NCBI GenBank assembly: GCA_030704615.1
Contig: CM060732.1
Coordinates: 81,863,171-81,927,170 of the forward strand
From: Takakia lepidozioides
Taxonomy: Eukaryota; Streptophyta; Takakiopsida; Takakiales; Takakiaceae
DNA length: 64,000 nt
Reading direction: 5' to 3'
Shown piece by piece: positions 46,850 to 58,180 of the stretch. The translations under genes were made by a program, and so were the position numbers. How positions within the stretch are numbered: the stretch's first letter is position 1; every line of letters begins with the position of its first letter. Below the pieces are notes generated by a model that did not search any database, had not been told where the DNA came from, and saw only the letters and a list, made by a program, of their open reading frames with translations.

Positions 46850-49800
46850 TATGATTCCCTGTGGAAGGATTGCTACAAGAAACCTACACGGGTAGATGGT
46901 CAACTGGAAGCGGCAGCAGCAGCGGCACAATTGATAGGTCAGGCACTTCTACTGAAGGCACCTCCTTCAGCACATTTCACCCTGTTTTTCCCTCTTATCC
47001 GTTTCTTGCGAGCTGTCTTCTCTTATCTGTTTGTCTGCCCAGTCTTCAGTGAATGCGTCAAGGCTTTGTGTTTTGGCTTCTTCCTCGCTTTTGTCACCCT
47101 CTCCCATGAATATCTCTGGTTGGCGCTCAAACCCTGCTGAGCTGTAGATGTTGTCCATGCCAATGCATTCTTCTTCACCAAATCCATGTTTTTGCCCTAA
47201 ATCCTTGATGTTTTGGCTGGATTTCTGCAGAATAGGCATCCCATCCCCTATTTTGGCCTTCTTTGCACTTCCCCGTGTCAACATGTTGATGTGGGGTGTT
47301 GTTGTAGTCTTATTGGAGTGTGATCACTTATATGGTATATCTCGTCCAACTCATCCAGTGCCTCCAGCTCATTATGAGTGAACTGACATGATACTTGTGC
47401 TGTTGGTTGCATCATGTACTCCGTGCTTGGCAATGGGTAAGCTTCTCCTCCTTCCACGTACTCATTGATCACTGCAAAAGGTACTCCATACATCTTCCCT
47501 TGAGGTCGTGCCCCTTTTTTTGCTTCTGTGATTGTTTCAGCTTTGCTGAAAGTTTGCCAAGACCCATGTTGGGTTAGTGTGTGACGACCGTGTCTCATGT
47601 TATTACAGATTTAGACAGTGTTCTTTGTTTGGGCCTTCTAATGCCTTGTCTGATGGACTCAGGTTTGTCAAAATCAACTTGTATCCACTCTGCTTCCATG
47701 TTGTTGCTGTCAGCAGCTTGTTCTTTTGCCAGCTGAACCCCGACAGGGCCTGGGTCTTCCCTTCTGCCCGCATCAGAGCATTTCGCAATGTCTGTAGTTG
47801 CTTCATCCTTCCTCAACTCCGCCCTCTCTTGGCAGGTTGTGCACCTTCACCACCTTTGTTGTTTTTTTATTTGCACATGGTATCTGCTGCTTGCGTATCC
47901 TCATTGTAGTATTGAATATGCCCTGTAGGCATTGGCCTTACAAAGCCATTGTGCTCACTTTGGGTTTGGGTCATAGAACTTGGCTGTCATTGTCAGCTGC
48001 TAGCAGCAAGGCGAGGATGTATGCATGATTTGTGCAGGGGCATGGATAGCTGAAGGAGCAGGGATAGATGTGTGGGTCCACATTCATCCAAGAGGGCCAG
48101 AGAGCACGAAGTCCAAGCATCATTGAGCTGGCACACGCATCGAAGGCGGACAAGGGTTTAGGCTCCCAGTCAATTGGAGGTGCACAGGTAAATGATGTGT
48201 GGGTATTTTTTTTTTGTTGCATTCATTTTGCTGGAGCAGTAGCCAGGCCATGCGGGCTGATAATGTGTCTTTCTTTGGCTGTATAGGGAGGGGGTAGTGC
48301 GATGCAGTCTCGACTGTCGTCCCTTGAGGGCAGTGTGCTTGCCTTGGCAGACGTTCAGATCCCAACGATTGAGGGCGAATTGGCCACTATAAAAGCAGAA
48401 GTTGCTAAGGCTTTTGCGGACAATAGCAAAAAACTGGATGCATTGATGGCAATGATGTTGGGAATGTCAGCAACCGCCCCTCCTCCAACTACTATCCCAA
48501 TATGTACTGTTATTGAACCTTGCGATTCCGACGCAGGCTTGGGAGGCAAGACTGCTACGGCGAAGGTGGTTTGTGCACCTTCACCCCAACTTATTTTTGT
48601 GGTTGTCATCCATTCAGTGTTAGTTGACTTTGAAGTTTACTGCTCTGGTATGTTTTGCTTGGGTGCAGGGAGAACCTCTTGAGGTTGGGGAAAAGCCAAA
48701 GTCGTCTGTCATTGAGGACGTTGTGGTGACCCAAGTAAAATTGGGGGGCAAGGGAATGCCTGATAAATTGCCACGTAAGAAGGGAGGTGGAGCTGGCGGG
48801 ACACCAATATTGGCTGCTGGTGAGGACGTCTGCTCCACCGAGAGTGCTGGTAAGGGTGACAATAGGGGGTTGGCAGATCAGCATGTGAAGCCAACTTCCC
48901 CACAGAAAGAGGTACGCCCTCAAAGACTTTGTCTTGGTTCCTGTCCTTGGGCTTTCTGTTTTTGACTCTGGAAACATTTCATGAATGATCTATTTATTGG
49001 TGTGTGCCATGAATTCTATGCATCAGGTATGGTAAGACGTACTCATGTACTATACCTTGTTGTTTTGTTGGCATGTAGAAGGGGACTAAAGCAGAGGACT
49101 GTGCCCCAGCCATCGTGAACCGAGCTGAGAAGAAGTACATGCGAAAAGGAGAGCGTGTAACCAGAGCCACTGCTGCCAAAGGCACAAAGTCCTTGACTGA
49201 TGCAAATGGTGACATAACACCAAGTTCTAGCGGGAGTAAGAGTCAGGTGGGCCTTCAGGAGGCACCTCTCCATGCAGCAGTTTCCGTACTAGAGGTGAGC
49301 ATGCATGCACCTGTTGGCTATCAGTTCTGTACAATGTGGCCATTTACATGTTGGGTACTTCAAACTATTAGTAGATGCATTGCTAAATTAAACTGCTAAG
49401 GGGTGTTGGGCGTGATGTGTGCAGGCTGAGAAAGCCGCTCTTGATACTGCCACTGACAGTGCACCAACTGCGGCGCCTTCAAAGGCAACCCCCAAATATC
49501 AACCCCCGGCCACAGTGGCAGATATTCTTATGCTACCAAAAGTACTCTACACTTTCAGTGATTGCTTATACTGGGCGGTCCTCATTATCTAGTTTTCAAT
49601 GTACATGTATGTCTTCATGGGTTGATTAATGTGGGTTTTATGGTGGGTGCTGTGTGCAGTTTAAGTTGAAGGACAAAATCAGCCTGTATGATCCTCATTT
49701 ACCACGACACAGGGCTGCCAGTGGAATTGTCACTGGTGTGCCTGGCAAAGATACATATCACTGCCGTGTTATACCTGAGGTAAATGATATCTATATTGCC

Positions 49801-49869
49801 AATTGTGTCTTGCCTCAAACGAGGAAGAGGTCCCACCGCAAACAATGTTGGAGGATGTCGTTGGTCTGA
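46850..49869 (+). pseudogene. TNP1-B, 3' half (after inversion breakpoint)
   Basis: Begins with the same exon as 11,917-11,768 (YDSLWKDCYKKP..VDGQLEAA), where the strands were exchanged. Downstream exons with clean splice sites: 48,287-48,565 (coiled-coil SRLSSLEGSVLALADV...IEGELATIKAEV), 48,669-48,911, 49,079-49,294, 49,424-49,541, and last exon 49,660-49,869 (FKLKDKISLYDPHLPRHRAA...DIYIANCVLP, stop TGA), the TNP1 C-terminal block also seen at 30,874. These 3' exons are open and may still be intact, but their 5' exons now lie 30 kb away on the other strand. Confidence 0.75.
46967..47816 (-). other. Minus-strand open segments inside TNP1-B, significance unclear
   Basis: Three overlapping minus-strand frames (47,816-47,595; 47,598-47,278; 47,284-46,967) together read like a degraded protein (AEWIQVDFDKPESIRQG, HNELEALDELDEIY, EDWADKQIRED) with two frameshifts. 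No family recognised. It may be captured cargo or chance. Confidence 0.25.
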
Positions 49870-50997
49870 ATTGTCTTTGGCCAGAGAAGAACATGAAGAG
49901 GGCTTAGATTTCGTTCGCCCGGGCATAGACATTGCTGGCAGTGAGAAGAAGGCATGAAAGCAGTTCAGTGTTCCTAGCATGCATGCGGAGACGCCATGTA
50001 CAAGTTAGGCTTAGTGCTTTTATCATGGCTGGATTTTGTTGATAATGTTCCAGCACTTAACTCTCTGGGATTGTATTCTATTTTGTGGAGCTTGAATCCC
50101 CAATGGTACTTCTTTAAACACTACACTAGTGGTATGTGTTCCTCTAGTCATGTTCATAATCACTTGCACATCACTGTAATAGTGGTATAATTTAAAACTG
50201 TGGGAGTAGCCAAATGCACACAATTGCCTACATTACCACTTGTATAGTGATATAAGTAGTTACATATATATTACTGTACTAGTGGTATGAATTCCTCCAG
50301 TGGTATTCCTAATCACTTACACACCACTCTGTTAGTAATGACTCCAATCCATAGTTCCCACTCAGAGAGACACCATGAATGACTCAAATAGCTTACACAC
50401 CACTCTGTGGGTAATCATTCCAATGACCTGCTGAGAGACGTCATCCACTCACATAACCACTCTGTGAGTGATATTGTATATTCTCAGTTTTCATAGAATG
50501 ACTCTATGAGTCATTTTGTGGTCACTCAACAAGTGGTTTCAGAAGTCATTGAATATTTCACTCCATCCATTTCGTAGCACTGACACATGACCCGTGTCCA
50601 TGCTGAGAGCGTCGCCATGTGTCGACATAATCTCCAATATCATCCATGGACCACCGGCTTATACGTCTCCACTACAAAACGGAAGTGGTTACTTTACCAC
50701 TATGACACGTCAGTTTACCACTGTGACACGTCATAAGTGGTTGGTTTACCTCAGTGACACATCATTGACATGTCACAGTGGTTAATTTACCACTGTGACA
50801 CGTCAGCTAACAGATGGACCCGGACGTGAGTGGTTCGAACCACTGTCCTTAACCACCAGTGCCACGTAATGTCTTTTACCACTCACTTGTCCTAATGCAT
50901 TGGTTCTTCATCACTCTGGGGCCAGAGTGGTTTAGTGTCTTTTACCACTCAAAGTGAGTGGTTAACAGAGTGGTTATTCTGCGTTTTTCTTCTAGTG
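49870..50997 (+). mobile_element. CACTA element B, TNP1-side end
   Basis: 3'UTR-like sequence, then from ~50,100 many ACCACT/AGTGGT and TGACACGTCA subterminal repeats. Ends CTGCGTTTTTCTTCTAGTG at 50,997, matching 44,863. Followed by GTA. Confidence 0.85.
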
Positions 50998-51267
50998 GTA
51001 GATCTGATATGTTGTTACACATGAATTGCATAAGACTACAAAAAGTATGAGTCAGAAAACCTAGGTGCATCTTTTCAGGATGGTTGCATGTGCAAGTAAG
51101 CTGGGAAACAATGTGGGAAACAATGTGGAAGCAAAATGACAACAGAATACGAGGAATACACCTTCGACATCAATATATGGAAAGATTGATGTCACAATAT
51201 GTTTTTGGCATGTGCATTGTTGAAACCTAGAAATGAAGCAATCTAGGAAAGTAGAGTGAAAAGAGGT

Positions 51268-52004
51268 TCAGCATGCTACTGACCAGTCAACCTCTTTGAA
51301 ATTCCACTCATAATTAGGCACCTGAACCTCCTGCCTAATCATTCTCTCTTTCCAAACACACACACGCATATCCCAGCAAAAGAAGAAGACTGAGTGATGA
51401 CAGTGATTGCTCCCCCAATGCGGCAAAACACGCAAGAACACCGAGGATGAGTTCTTCCGCATATGCATGAAGGAAGCAAACATGACATGCATCACTCCAT
51501 CTTCAATCGTGAGGCAAATATCACCAGCCCTGGTCCAAGGTCTTTTAGGTCTGGAGTCCCTCTGAAGCAGCCGCATGATGGGGGAGGGAAGTTCGTCCAG
51601 CAGTTTAATGCTGTCCCAACCTTCTTCCACCCATTGAAACAAGGTAAGAATATGAAAACACTCGTTCTCCTTTGCAAGGTCCAGGCCCAAAGCATGTGGC
51701 CCCCACTCTTCATTAGGAGCGCACAGGAATCTTGACCAGAGAACAACGGTGTTAGGCTCTTTTGTAGCTGCACTGTTGGTGTCGTTGTAAAAGCCAGACC
51801 AGCCCACTCTACCTGCGGATACATGCGCTGTAAGAATGATGTCTCATGCTGTGGGTTTTGACCAATCCACCAAGGCTTCCAATCCGGAGATGCGAGTCCC
51901 CACGATGCCAGTAATATCTCCTACCAACTCCTTGTGAGTGTCGACATCAACTAAAGCTTCCTCTTGCAGACAGGAGCTGCCTACTCCTTCTTGAGCGTCT
52001 GACA
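51268..52004 (-). CDS. Unrecognised protein gene, probably two exons
   Basis: A minus-strand start at ~52,004 (MSDAQEGVG...EALVDVDTHKELVGD) runs to ~51,850. A second open segment 51,824-51,268 reads WSGFYNDTNSAATKEPN, VVLWSRFLCAPNEEWGP, FVEEGWDSIK-like and ends TAG/TAA near 51,268. The junction is plausible but not proven. No family match. It lies between the CACTA B end and the MULE gene and may belong to the latter's cargo. Confidence 0.35.
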
Positions 52005-52224
52005 TTGCTAAGTGAGAGAGGCGGAAGTGAAAGAGGCTACAAGGCGAGGCAGATGGATGAGGGAGAGTGCGGAGGAGGCAATGGGGGGTCTGAGGAAACT
52101 GAAGGAGTTTGGGAGTGTTGAATGGCAATGTGGTGTGTGGAGAGTATGTGTTCAGTGAGGCTGGAGAACATGACATTTTGAGGGGGAAATCACGTGTTGC
52201 ACGGTTTCGAATGGCCACATGCAT

Positions 52225-53808
52225 CTTCAGGACTAAAGGGATGCGATTTGAATACTGATTCCATCATCAGGTGAGGTGCGCATTGGTCCACATGACATGC
52301 ACATAACATGCATGAAGTGGAGGCAATGTCTCTCATTGGCAGCCTCCACCCACATGAGAGTAGGGTGGGAAATAGTGGCGGGTGCTTGTGAGGGATGCTT
52401 CCTTTTGAATTGGCATTGCCACACTAGTATGTCAGTATATTCATTCTGGGTGGGCTGTTTTGTTCACATATGTGGTTGGAGAGGCATTATATTTGTTGCT
52501 TTCTAAACGGACTGCAATGGGGCCAGTATTGTTGCATTTTCTGATGGACAGAAAGCGTAGTCTTCATATCTTTGACTCTTTGGGGTCCGATTGAACTTCT
52601 GTCCACGTCGTTCTTTGTAACCTCAGTGGCAGCTCGTCCTTTGCTCTGTAATCATATAAATAATAACATTCCGTGGGCATTGTATTGCTGCAGGTTGTGC
52701 ATGCTCCCTTTCATGTGGAACACAAGTATGGATGATAGTTCTTTCCAACCTTATATACTGGACGCCAGAGAGCCATGGAAAATATTTCTTTCAACCTCAA
52801 ATGCAGGTCCTTTGCTAAGGCAACATTACCAACTTCAAATGAAAGAGTTGTACATGGCCAGCGAATCAAAATAGGTATTCAACTACAATGTGAATGTGTA
52901 AATTTGGAATGTCATCTTCAATTGCAAATGGTTGCCTCAGGAATGAATAAAAAACTTTGACCCCAAACATTTCAACAACGTCTCCTGATTTGAAATACCT
53001 ACTAAATTGCAGTGACCCAAAGCCCACATCCGAACTCGTACCAAGTTGAACTACATCCCACCTTGCATGAAAAAGTCACAGAAGGCTAGAAATAGAAAGA
53101 GAATCCGCCGTGTATCTGATGTCATTCAGAATGAGCCGCTTAAGCGTGAACCCTAAACCCTAAATCTCACTTTCCAGACACAATTCTGAAGTGCGTTGTG
53201 AATAAACATGTATTATCCCCCCTCAAACCTATAGGCCATGCACATCACATACTTCAGACCCGGGGGCCATGCATGCATGCACCTCAAATTACAAACATTC
53301 TTCACTCGGAACTCCACCTATTGCACATTTTCAATGCGTAGCAGTTGTACATGGGTTGTTCATACGGAAGTGTACTGTCAATACACCCGTGCATGTGCAA
53401 GTAAGATGTGAGAACCTGCAAAACGGTAGACATTGCCTGAAATTGTGGAGCTGAAAATGGAAATGAAATTGCAGTATTGGTAATGCTGTCAGCCACATGC
53501 TTCCTCAGCCCAATCCACCTGAAGTTCAAAATGGAAAGAAGGCACATCCAGCAGCTGCCCAACCATCTCACCGTCTCACTCTCTCCTTGTAGACACAAAC
53601 AGGCCCTAGTTCATTATATGGACTGCAGGGATTCCAGGAATATGGTGCCTTACCTGAAGTCCTTCAGCCGGTGTACAACCTCGTCCTGCTCCTGGTGGCA
53701 GACGGCACGGATGGGAGATTGTCTGTGTAGCCATGCCTCTCCAGAAAGTCTTTGTACCGTGCAAGTGACTTTCCATTCCCATCATCCACAGTAGTCATAA
53801 CTGGGTCT
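52225..53808. other. Non-coding stretch downstream of the MULE transposase
   Basis: No supported gene. A possible extra minus-strand exon (~53,73x-53,653, CHQEQDEVVHRLKDF, GTAAGG donor) could extend the MULE gene through a GTAAAG donor at its end. CCCTAAACCCTAAA at 53,150 is a two-unit scrap. Confidence 0.4.
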
Positions 53809-56012
53809 TTACCAGGGTACTGAAGACCCTCCTCCATCATGGGCAGTCAAGTCCAAAATCTTTCCCTTCGTAGCTCTCACCAATGCAAGAAGATGTTGTT
53901 GGAGGAATTTGCTGGTATCTGTCAGTTGAAGAAAACTTTCCCACTCTGTAGAGATAAGGGCAAGTAGGTTGGGCAATGGACTTGTACCAGCGGATGTTTT
54001 GTGAGCCATAGAAGGGGAGGTCAGACCTGGGGGAGTTTGTGAAGACGAAGGCATGGAAGAGGGGGGCTGATGGGCAGCTAGCAAGTTGTGGATGCCACCT
54101 TTACATGTGCCCAATACGGATCCGCACAACTTTGCAATCAGCCCGTCCTCCACATGGGGGTGGAGCATCTTCAAAACCTTTACCTGGTGTGTACACATAT
54201 TTCCTTTCTGGGCCCAATGACAATCACAGCAACCCCACTTAGAATCCGGATTGTGGACAGTATATGTCATACCCAAATGGCGGTGGCATTGAACTGTTGC
54301 AATGCCTCCGGGTGTGTCAGGCAGGTGCACATTCGCATCTGGAATGTCGTTGGCAAGCAAAATAGAAGTATAAACAAATCCCTCATGTCGCTTGTTTCGG
54401 ATAAACCCATAAGCCTTTGCATGTGACATGTACCAGTAATGGGTTAGCACATCACTTGTCAGTTCAGAGATGAGCCAATCCACCCGCCTACTACCGAGGA
54501 CGCTTTTGGTGCTCTTCAATTGCGCTTTCAGGTTCCCGCGGTATGCTTCTATGGCAACATTAGTGTCTTGAGAGGCATGAGGTATGTTCCGGGATCCCTT
54601 CATCCACATTTTGGCTTTTGGAAGCCACTCTGTCTCCATGTAGGTGCAAAATTTTGTCTCAGAAGGGTACTTCTCCCGCATGTCCAGAATTTTGAATACG
54701 GCCCATGCTTCACCTGAATCCCCAGAGGTCTCCTTTCTATTGTACATGATCAGTGCCAGGTCTTGTAAGATAGCCGCTCGCAATACTGGGTCTTTCACCT
54801 TTGCTACAACATTCTTCTGCCAGGCTCGGCGTACATGCCACAAGTACAAGAAAACAACACAATCCCCCCACACAGATCTGTTCTCTTATCAGGCAGGTAA
54901 ACTAAAATTCATATGTAACTAAGAGATCCTGGTAGGTATATTGCCTGAGTTCATGGATGTACCTAATTGCAGCAACTTCAGCATCTGCGTCATCCACAAT
55001 AAAGGCATTCAGACACCAGTCTACCTACAGACTTATCATTTGTTTGTTAAGTGCCTCCATCCAAGGCGTAAGATCGATGGTTTTGCACCTTGCAGTGATA
55101 ATGTAAGCCACCGGAATACCATTCAGCCAGTCGTCGAATACCATCATGGTATACAAGGGGTACTGCAGCAATAATCATGTATAACTGAAGTGAGTTCAAA
55201 GGAAATGGTACGAGAACAGAAAAGTTCACATGAAGAACATAATTTGACAAGCTTTGAGGACATTTGGGTTAAGAAACTGCCGCAACCTTCTTTTCATTCG
55301 TCCCAAAGGTTGCATCACAAGCAACTATGCGACGATGGCCGTGTTTGAGCATTTGTTTTCTCTGCCAATCAGTTTGTATGCCAAGCACAAATGGAAGGTC
55401 CAGTTTTCGGTCATTCAACGTCCACGCAGGGTGATTACACTCTTCCTGGTAGTAGAAAACACTTGCTGGGTTTTCATGCACCCACATTCGGACACTTTGT
55501 GCATCATTGGAGTGCTCTTTGAAAGTTTCTTCATCGCATTTGTTGGCAATATTTCGGATGTCACTTGAAAGAAGGAAGGTATCACGAGTAACCTCCAACC
55601 CCCCATCCATGATATCCCTCACCCTCTGCGTGTGCTTTGCCATTATCTTGTTGATGCTTAGTCCCAGACGTAGGTTATGTAACACCCAAGATTTCATGTC
55701 ATCGCTCAAGTGGGGAGCTAATGAAATACAACCTAGTTGCTGAGTGGGTCCATGGCAGACCTCTCTAGCCCCATTGACATGTCTCTTTTCATAATAGACC
55801 AGCTCTGCAATATCAGGGTCCACATAGCATTGCTTCACTACAAACATGCATATGCATCCCCTCTTGATGCCTTCCCCCGATTTTGTTTGTGTGGTCCTTG
55901 CTTGTTTTGGTTTTGCTTCAGTGGAAGCGGCTGTGACTCTTGGCTTCCTCCCCTTCTTCTTTGCAGGTTTAGATCGGCGTTTCTTGTGTGCCATTGCAGG
56001 GGTAACATCCAA
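53809..56012 (-). pseudogene. Mutator-like (MULE) transposase gene, near intact
   Basis: Three exons: 56,012-55,287 (MDVTPAMAHKKRR, basic N-terminus; RGCICMFVVKQC; ends GHRRIVACDATFGTNEKK with the first catalytic Asp), 55,162-54,963 (YPLYTMMVFDDWLNGIPVAYIIT...NAFIVDDADAEVAAI, second Asp), and 54,877-53,809 (RSVWGDCVVFLYLWHVRRAW, then SWIM zinc finger CDCHWAQKGNMCTHQ). Both introns (124 and 85 bp) are GT-AG and splice in frame across conserved MULE blocks. One defect is seen: TAG at 55,027-55,025 between MEALNKQ and VDWCLN. Terminal inverted repeats were not found by eye. Confidence 0.88.
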
Positions 56013-56039
56013 GAGGGCCGTAGTTCTATCCTCTGGACC

Positions 56040-56933
56040 ATATGAGCAGTGATACCTACAACCTCAAACTACATTCCGTTACTATCACTCTAAGGGGACT
56101 CAGGCACTATCTGCATTCATGGAAATCATGGAATAGGCATTGCAACACATGAACGGCAGCCCAAGATGTACCTTATTATAGTCAAAGCACTGTTGGTGCG
56201 AGGAGCTAACAGAGATCCCTCCGGATGGCCTCTTTGGTGATGCCTGTGGAAAGTGCATGGGCCATCTGTACGCGAGGATTCCCCAGTAATGAAATCAGCA
56301 ACGCGATTCCATGGAATGTAGGCGACTTGGGCTGAGTCTTGGCCAGGAGGCTTGCCATGCCATTGCAAACGCCACTGCAGTACATGATGGTTGAAAGCAC
56401 CTGCATTTGGCAGTTGCACTTGGTTTTGAAGCAACAAAACAAGATGGGACACGATGGATTCAGATTTCTCGCCAACCAACATGTCGATTTGCAATTCAAA
56501 GAGGAGGCGGTGCTGATACAGGCTGAACGTAAGGTTTCCTGGTGACAGAACCGTTTCAGACACGAAGCTACAGGAGGGTGATTCCATGCAGACTCGCCTC
56601 TGATTACACATCCATTCGTACTCTCATCCACCTGATTACACATCCATCCTACTCTCATCCATCTGATTACACATCCATCCTACTCTCATCCATCCATACC
56701 TACACACATTGATCCTAAATCTCACAAGTAGACGAACTGTCATGTCCATTAAATAATACTAAATTTCAAATTCAAACTTGGGTACACATGTGTAACCATG
56801 CATGTGTTGGCTTCACTCTCACTATGGGCTCATGTTATGTTCATGACCACATCTGACATATGGGATGGATGCGTGCATGACGTACATGTATCATGTGTTA
56901 TATAAACGACATTCCATGGGGTGACGGATGGGG
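56040..56933. repeat. Non-coding, with short tandem repeat at 56,625-56,700
   Basis: About three diverged ~27-bp units with GATTACACATCCATCCTACT and CTCATCCATC. No gene seen in the rest of the stretch. Confidence 0.6.
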
Positions 56934-57066
56934 CGGGGCGGGGGGGGGGGGGGGGGCGGCGGAGCGCGGGGGGGGGGGGGGGGGGGGGGGTGGGGGGGTG
57001 TCGCGGCGACTGCGAGCCGCGCGGGAGCCGGAGGGGGGGGCCTGTGGGGGGCGAGGGGGGGGTGCC
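56934..57066 (+). repeat. Extreme G-tract block
   Basis: About 130 bp with G runs of 16, 22, 7, 8 and 9 and almost no A or T. It is strand-asymmetric and would form G-quadruplexes. It sits abruptly between AT-rich flanks, so a sequencing or assembly artefact must be considered. The open frames across it are compositional. Confidence 0.85.
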
Positions 57067-57117
57067 ACGCAGGCAGGACCGAAGGGCTCGCATTAAACTC
57101 CCGGGCCTTTTCTAGTG

Positions 57118-58180
57118 TTCGCCCAATCAAACTATCACAATGAGAGATTAAATATGTTTCTAAAGTCTTACATGTGTCAGGCTTAACTAAAAACCTTATT
57201 TATGTTCTTCAAGCTATTGATGTTGGGTATACATTTACCTTCACATCTTATAACTGTACGATTCAAGATACCACTCAACGTGTGATTTCAGTATGTGAAC
57301 TTGACGGTAATTTGTGCAAATTAGGCACTACCGACTCGGATCGTTGGCATTAGTGTCTAGGCCATATTAATATTCAAAATGTGAAACTCATGTATTCCCA
57401 TGACTTTGTTTAGAACTTCAAATTAAAATCCTCCACAAATAGCCTTCTGTCCTAGTTGTGTTTTTGGTAAACAATGTCGTGCACCATTTCCCCACAATGG
57501 TGGTCAACAGGCTACCAATTTACTTGACTTGGTGCACTGTGTAGTCTGCGGACCTATGCAGACAGATCAGTCCCATATTGGAGGCTTCAAATATTTCTTA
57601 ACTTTTATTGATGATAAATCTAGAAGAGCTTATGTCTATTTTATGACACGTAATATGAAGCCTTTACCCATTTTAGAGATTACAAGTTTGAAATAGAGAC
57701 CTCTACGGGAAGAAAATTCGAAGTGCTTCGTAGTGATGGTGGTGGAGAGTACATTGTGTCTAATGATTTTAAAGAGTTTTGTAAGGAGTGAATTATGGAA
57801 TTATTAGACAACTGACAGCAGCATATATACCAAAACAAAATGGTGTTGTTGAACACAAAAATAGAACTTTAGTTGAAAGCACAAAGTGTATGCTTGATTT
57901 TTCTCAACTACCCACTTCATTTTGGGCTGCAGCTATACAGCCTCATATATTCAAAATTGCATACCTACTAGGGCTTTGGACGGTATTCTCACTCCCGACG
58001 AAGTCTCGACGGGAAAAAACCCTCTCTCTCTCATTTACGAATGTTTGGCTGTGATGCTTATGTCCGCATACCAAAAGAGAAATGTCAAAAATTGATCTAA
58101 AAAGCTTCCGTTGTCTTTTTGTTGGTTACAGTGAAACCGTTAAAGCTTATCGTTTGTTTAATCTCTCTTCTAAGACTACC
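57118..58180 (+). pseudogene. Ty1/copia integrase remnant
   Basis: Pieces in order: RWH*CLGHINIQNVKLM (pre-integrase zinc motif with TAG at 57,351), CPSCVFGKQCRAPFP, LVHCVVCGPMQT, FLTFIDDKSRRAYVYF (first Asp), VLRSDGGGEYI (second Asp), IPKQNGVVEHKNRTL (Glu), FWAAAI and FGCDAYVRIPKEK. Several frameshifts. RT/RNase H and LTRs not seen. Confidence 0.88.

Noticed and set aside
46413-46930. Minus-strand frames at 46.4-46.9 kb as a gene
   Set aside because: They are opposite TNP1-like plus-strand sequence and mirror the antisense frame seen at 11.84-12.1 kb.
23020-55027. Reassignment of TAG to glutamine
   Set aside because: The intact 1,520-codon gypsy-3 frame uses CAG/CAA without any TAG, and a TGA and a TAA are also found as internal stops; decay is simpler.
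56830-57143. Pro/Gly-rich open frames across the G-tract on both strands
   Set aside because: They are pure composition effects of poly-G/poly-C and cannot be taken as genes.
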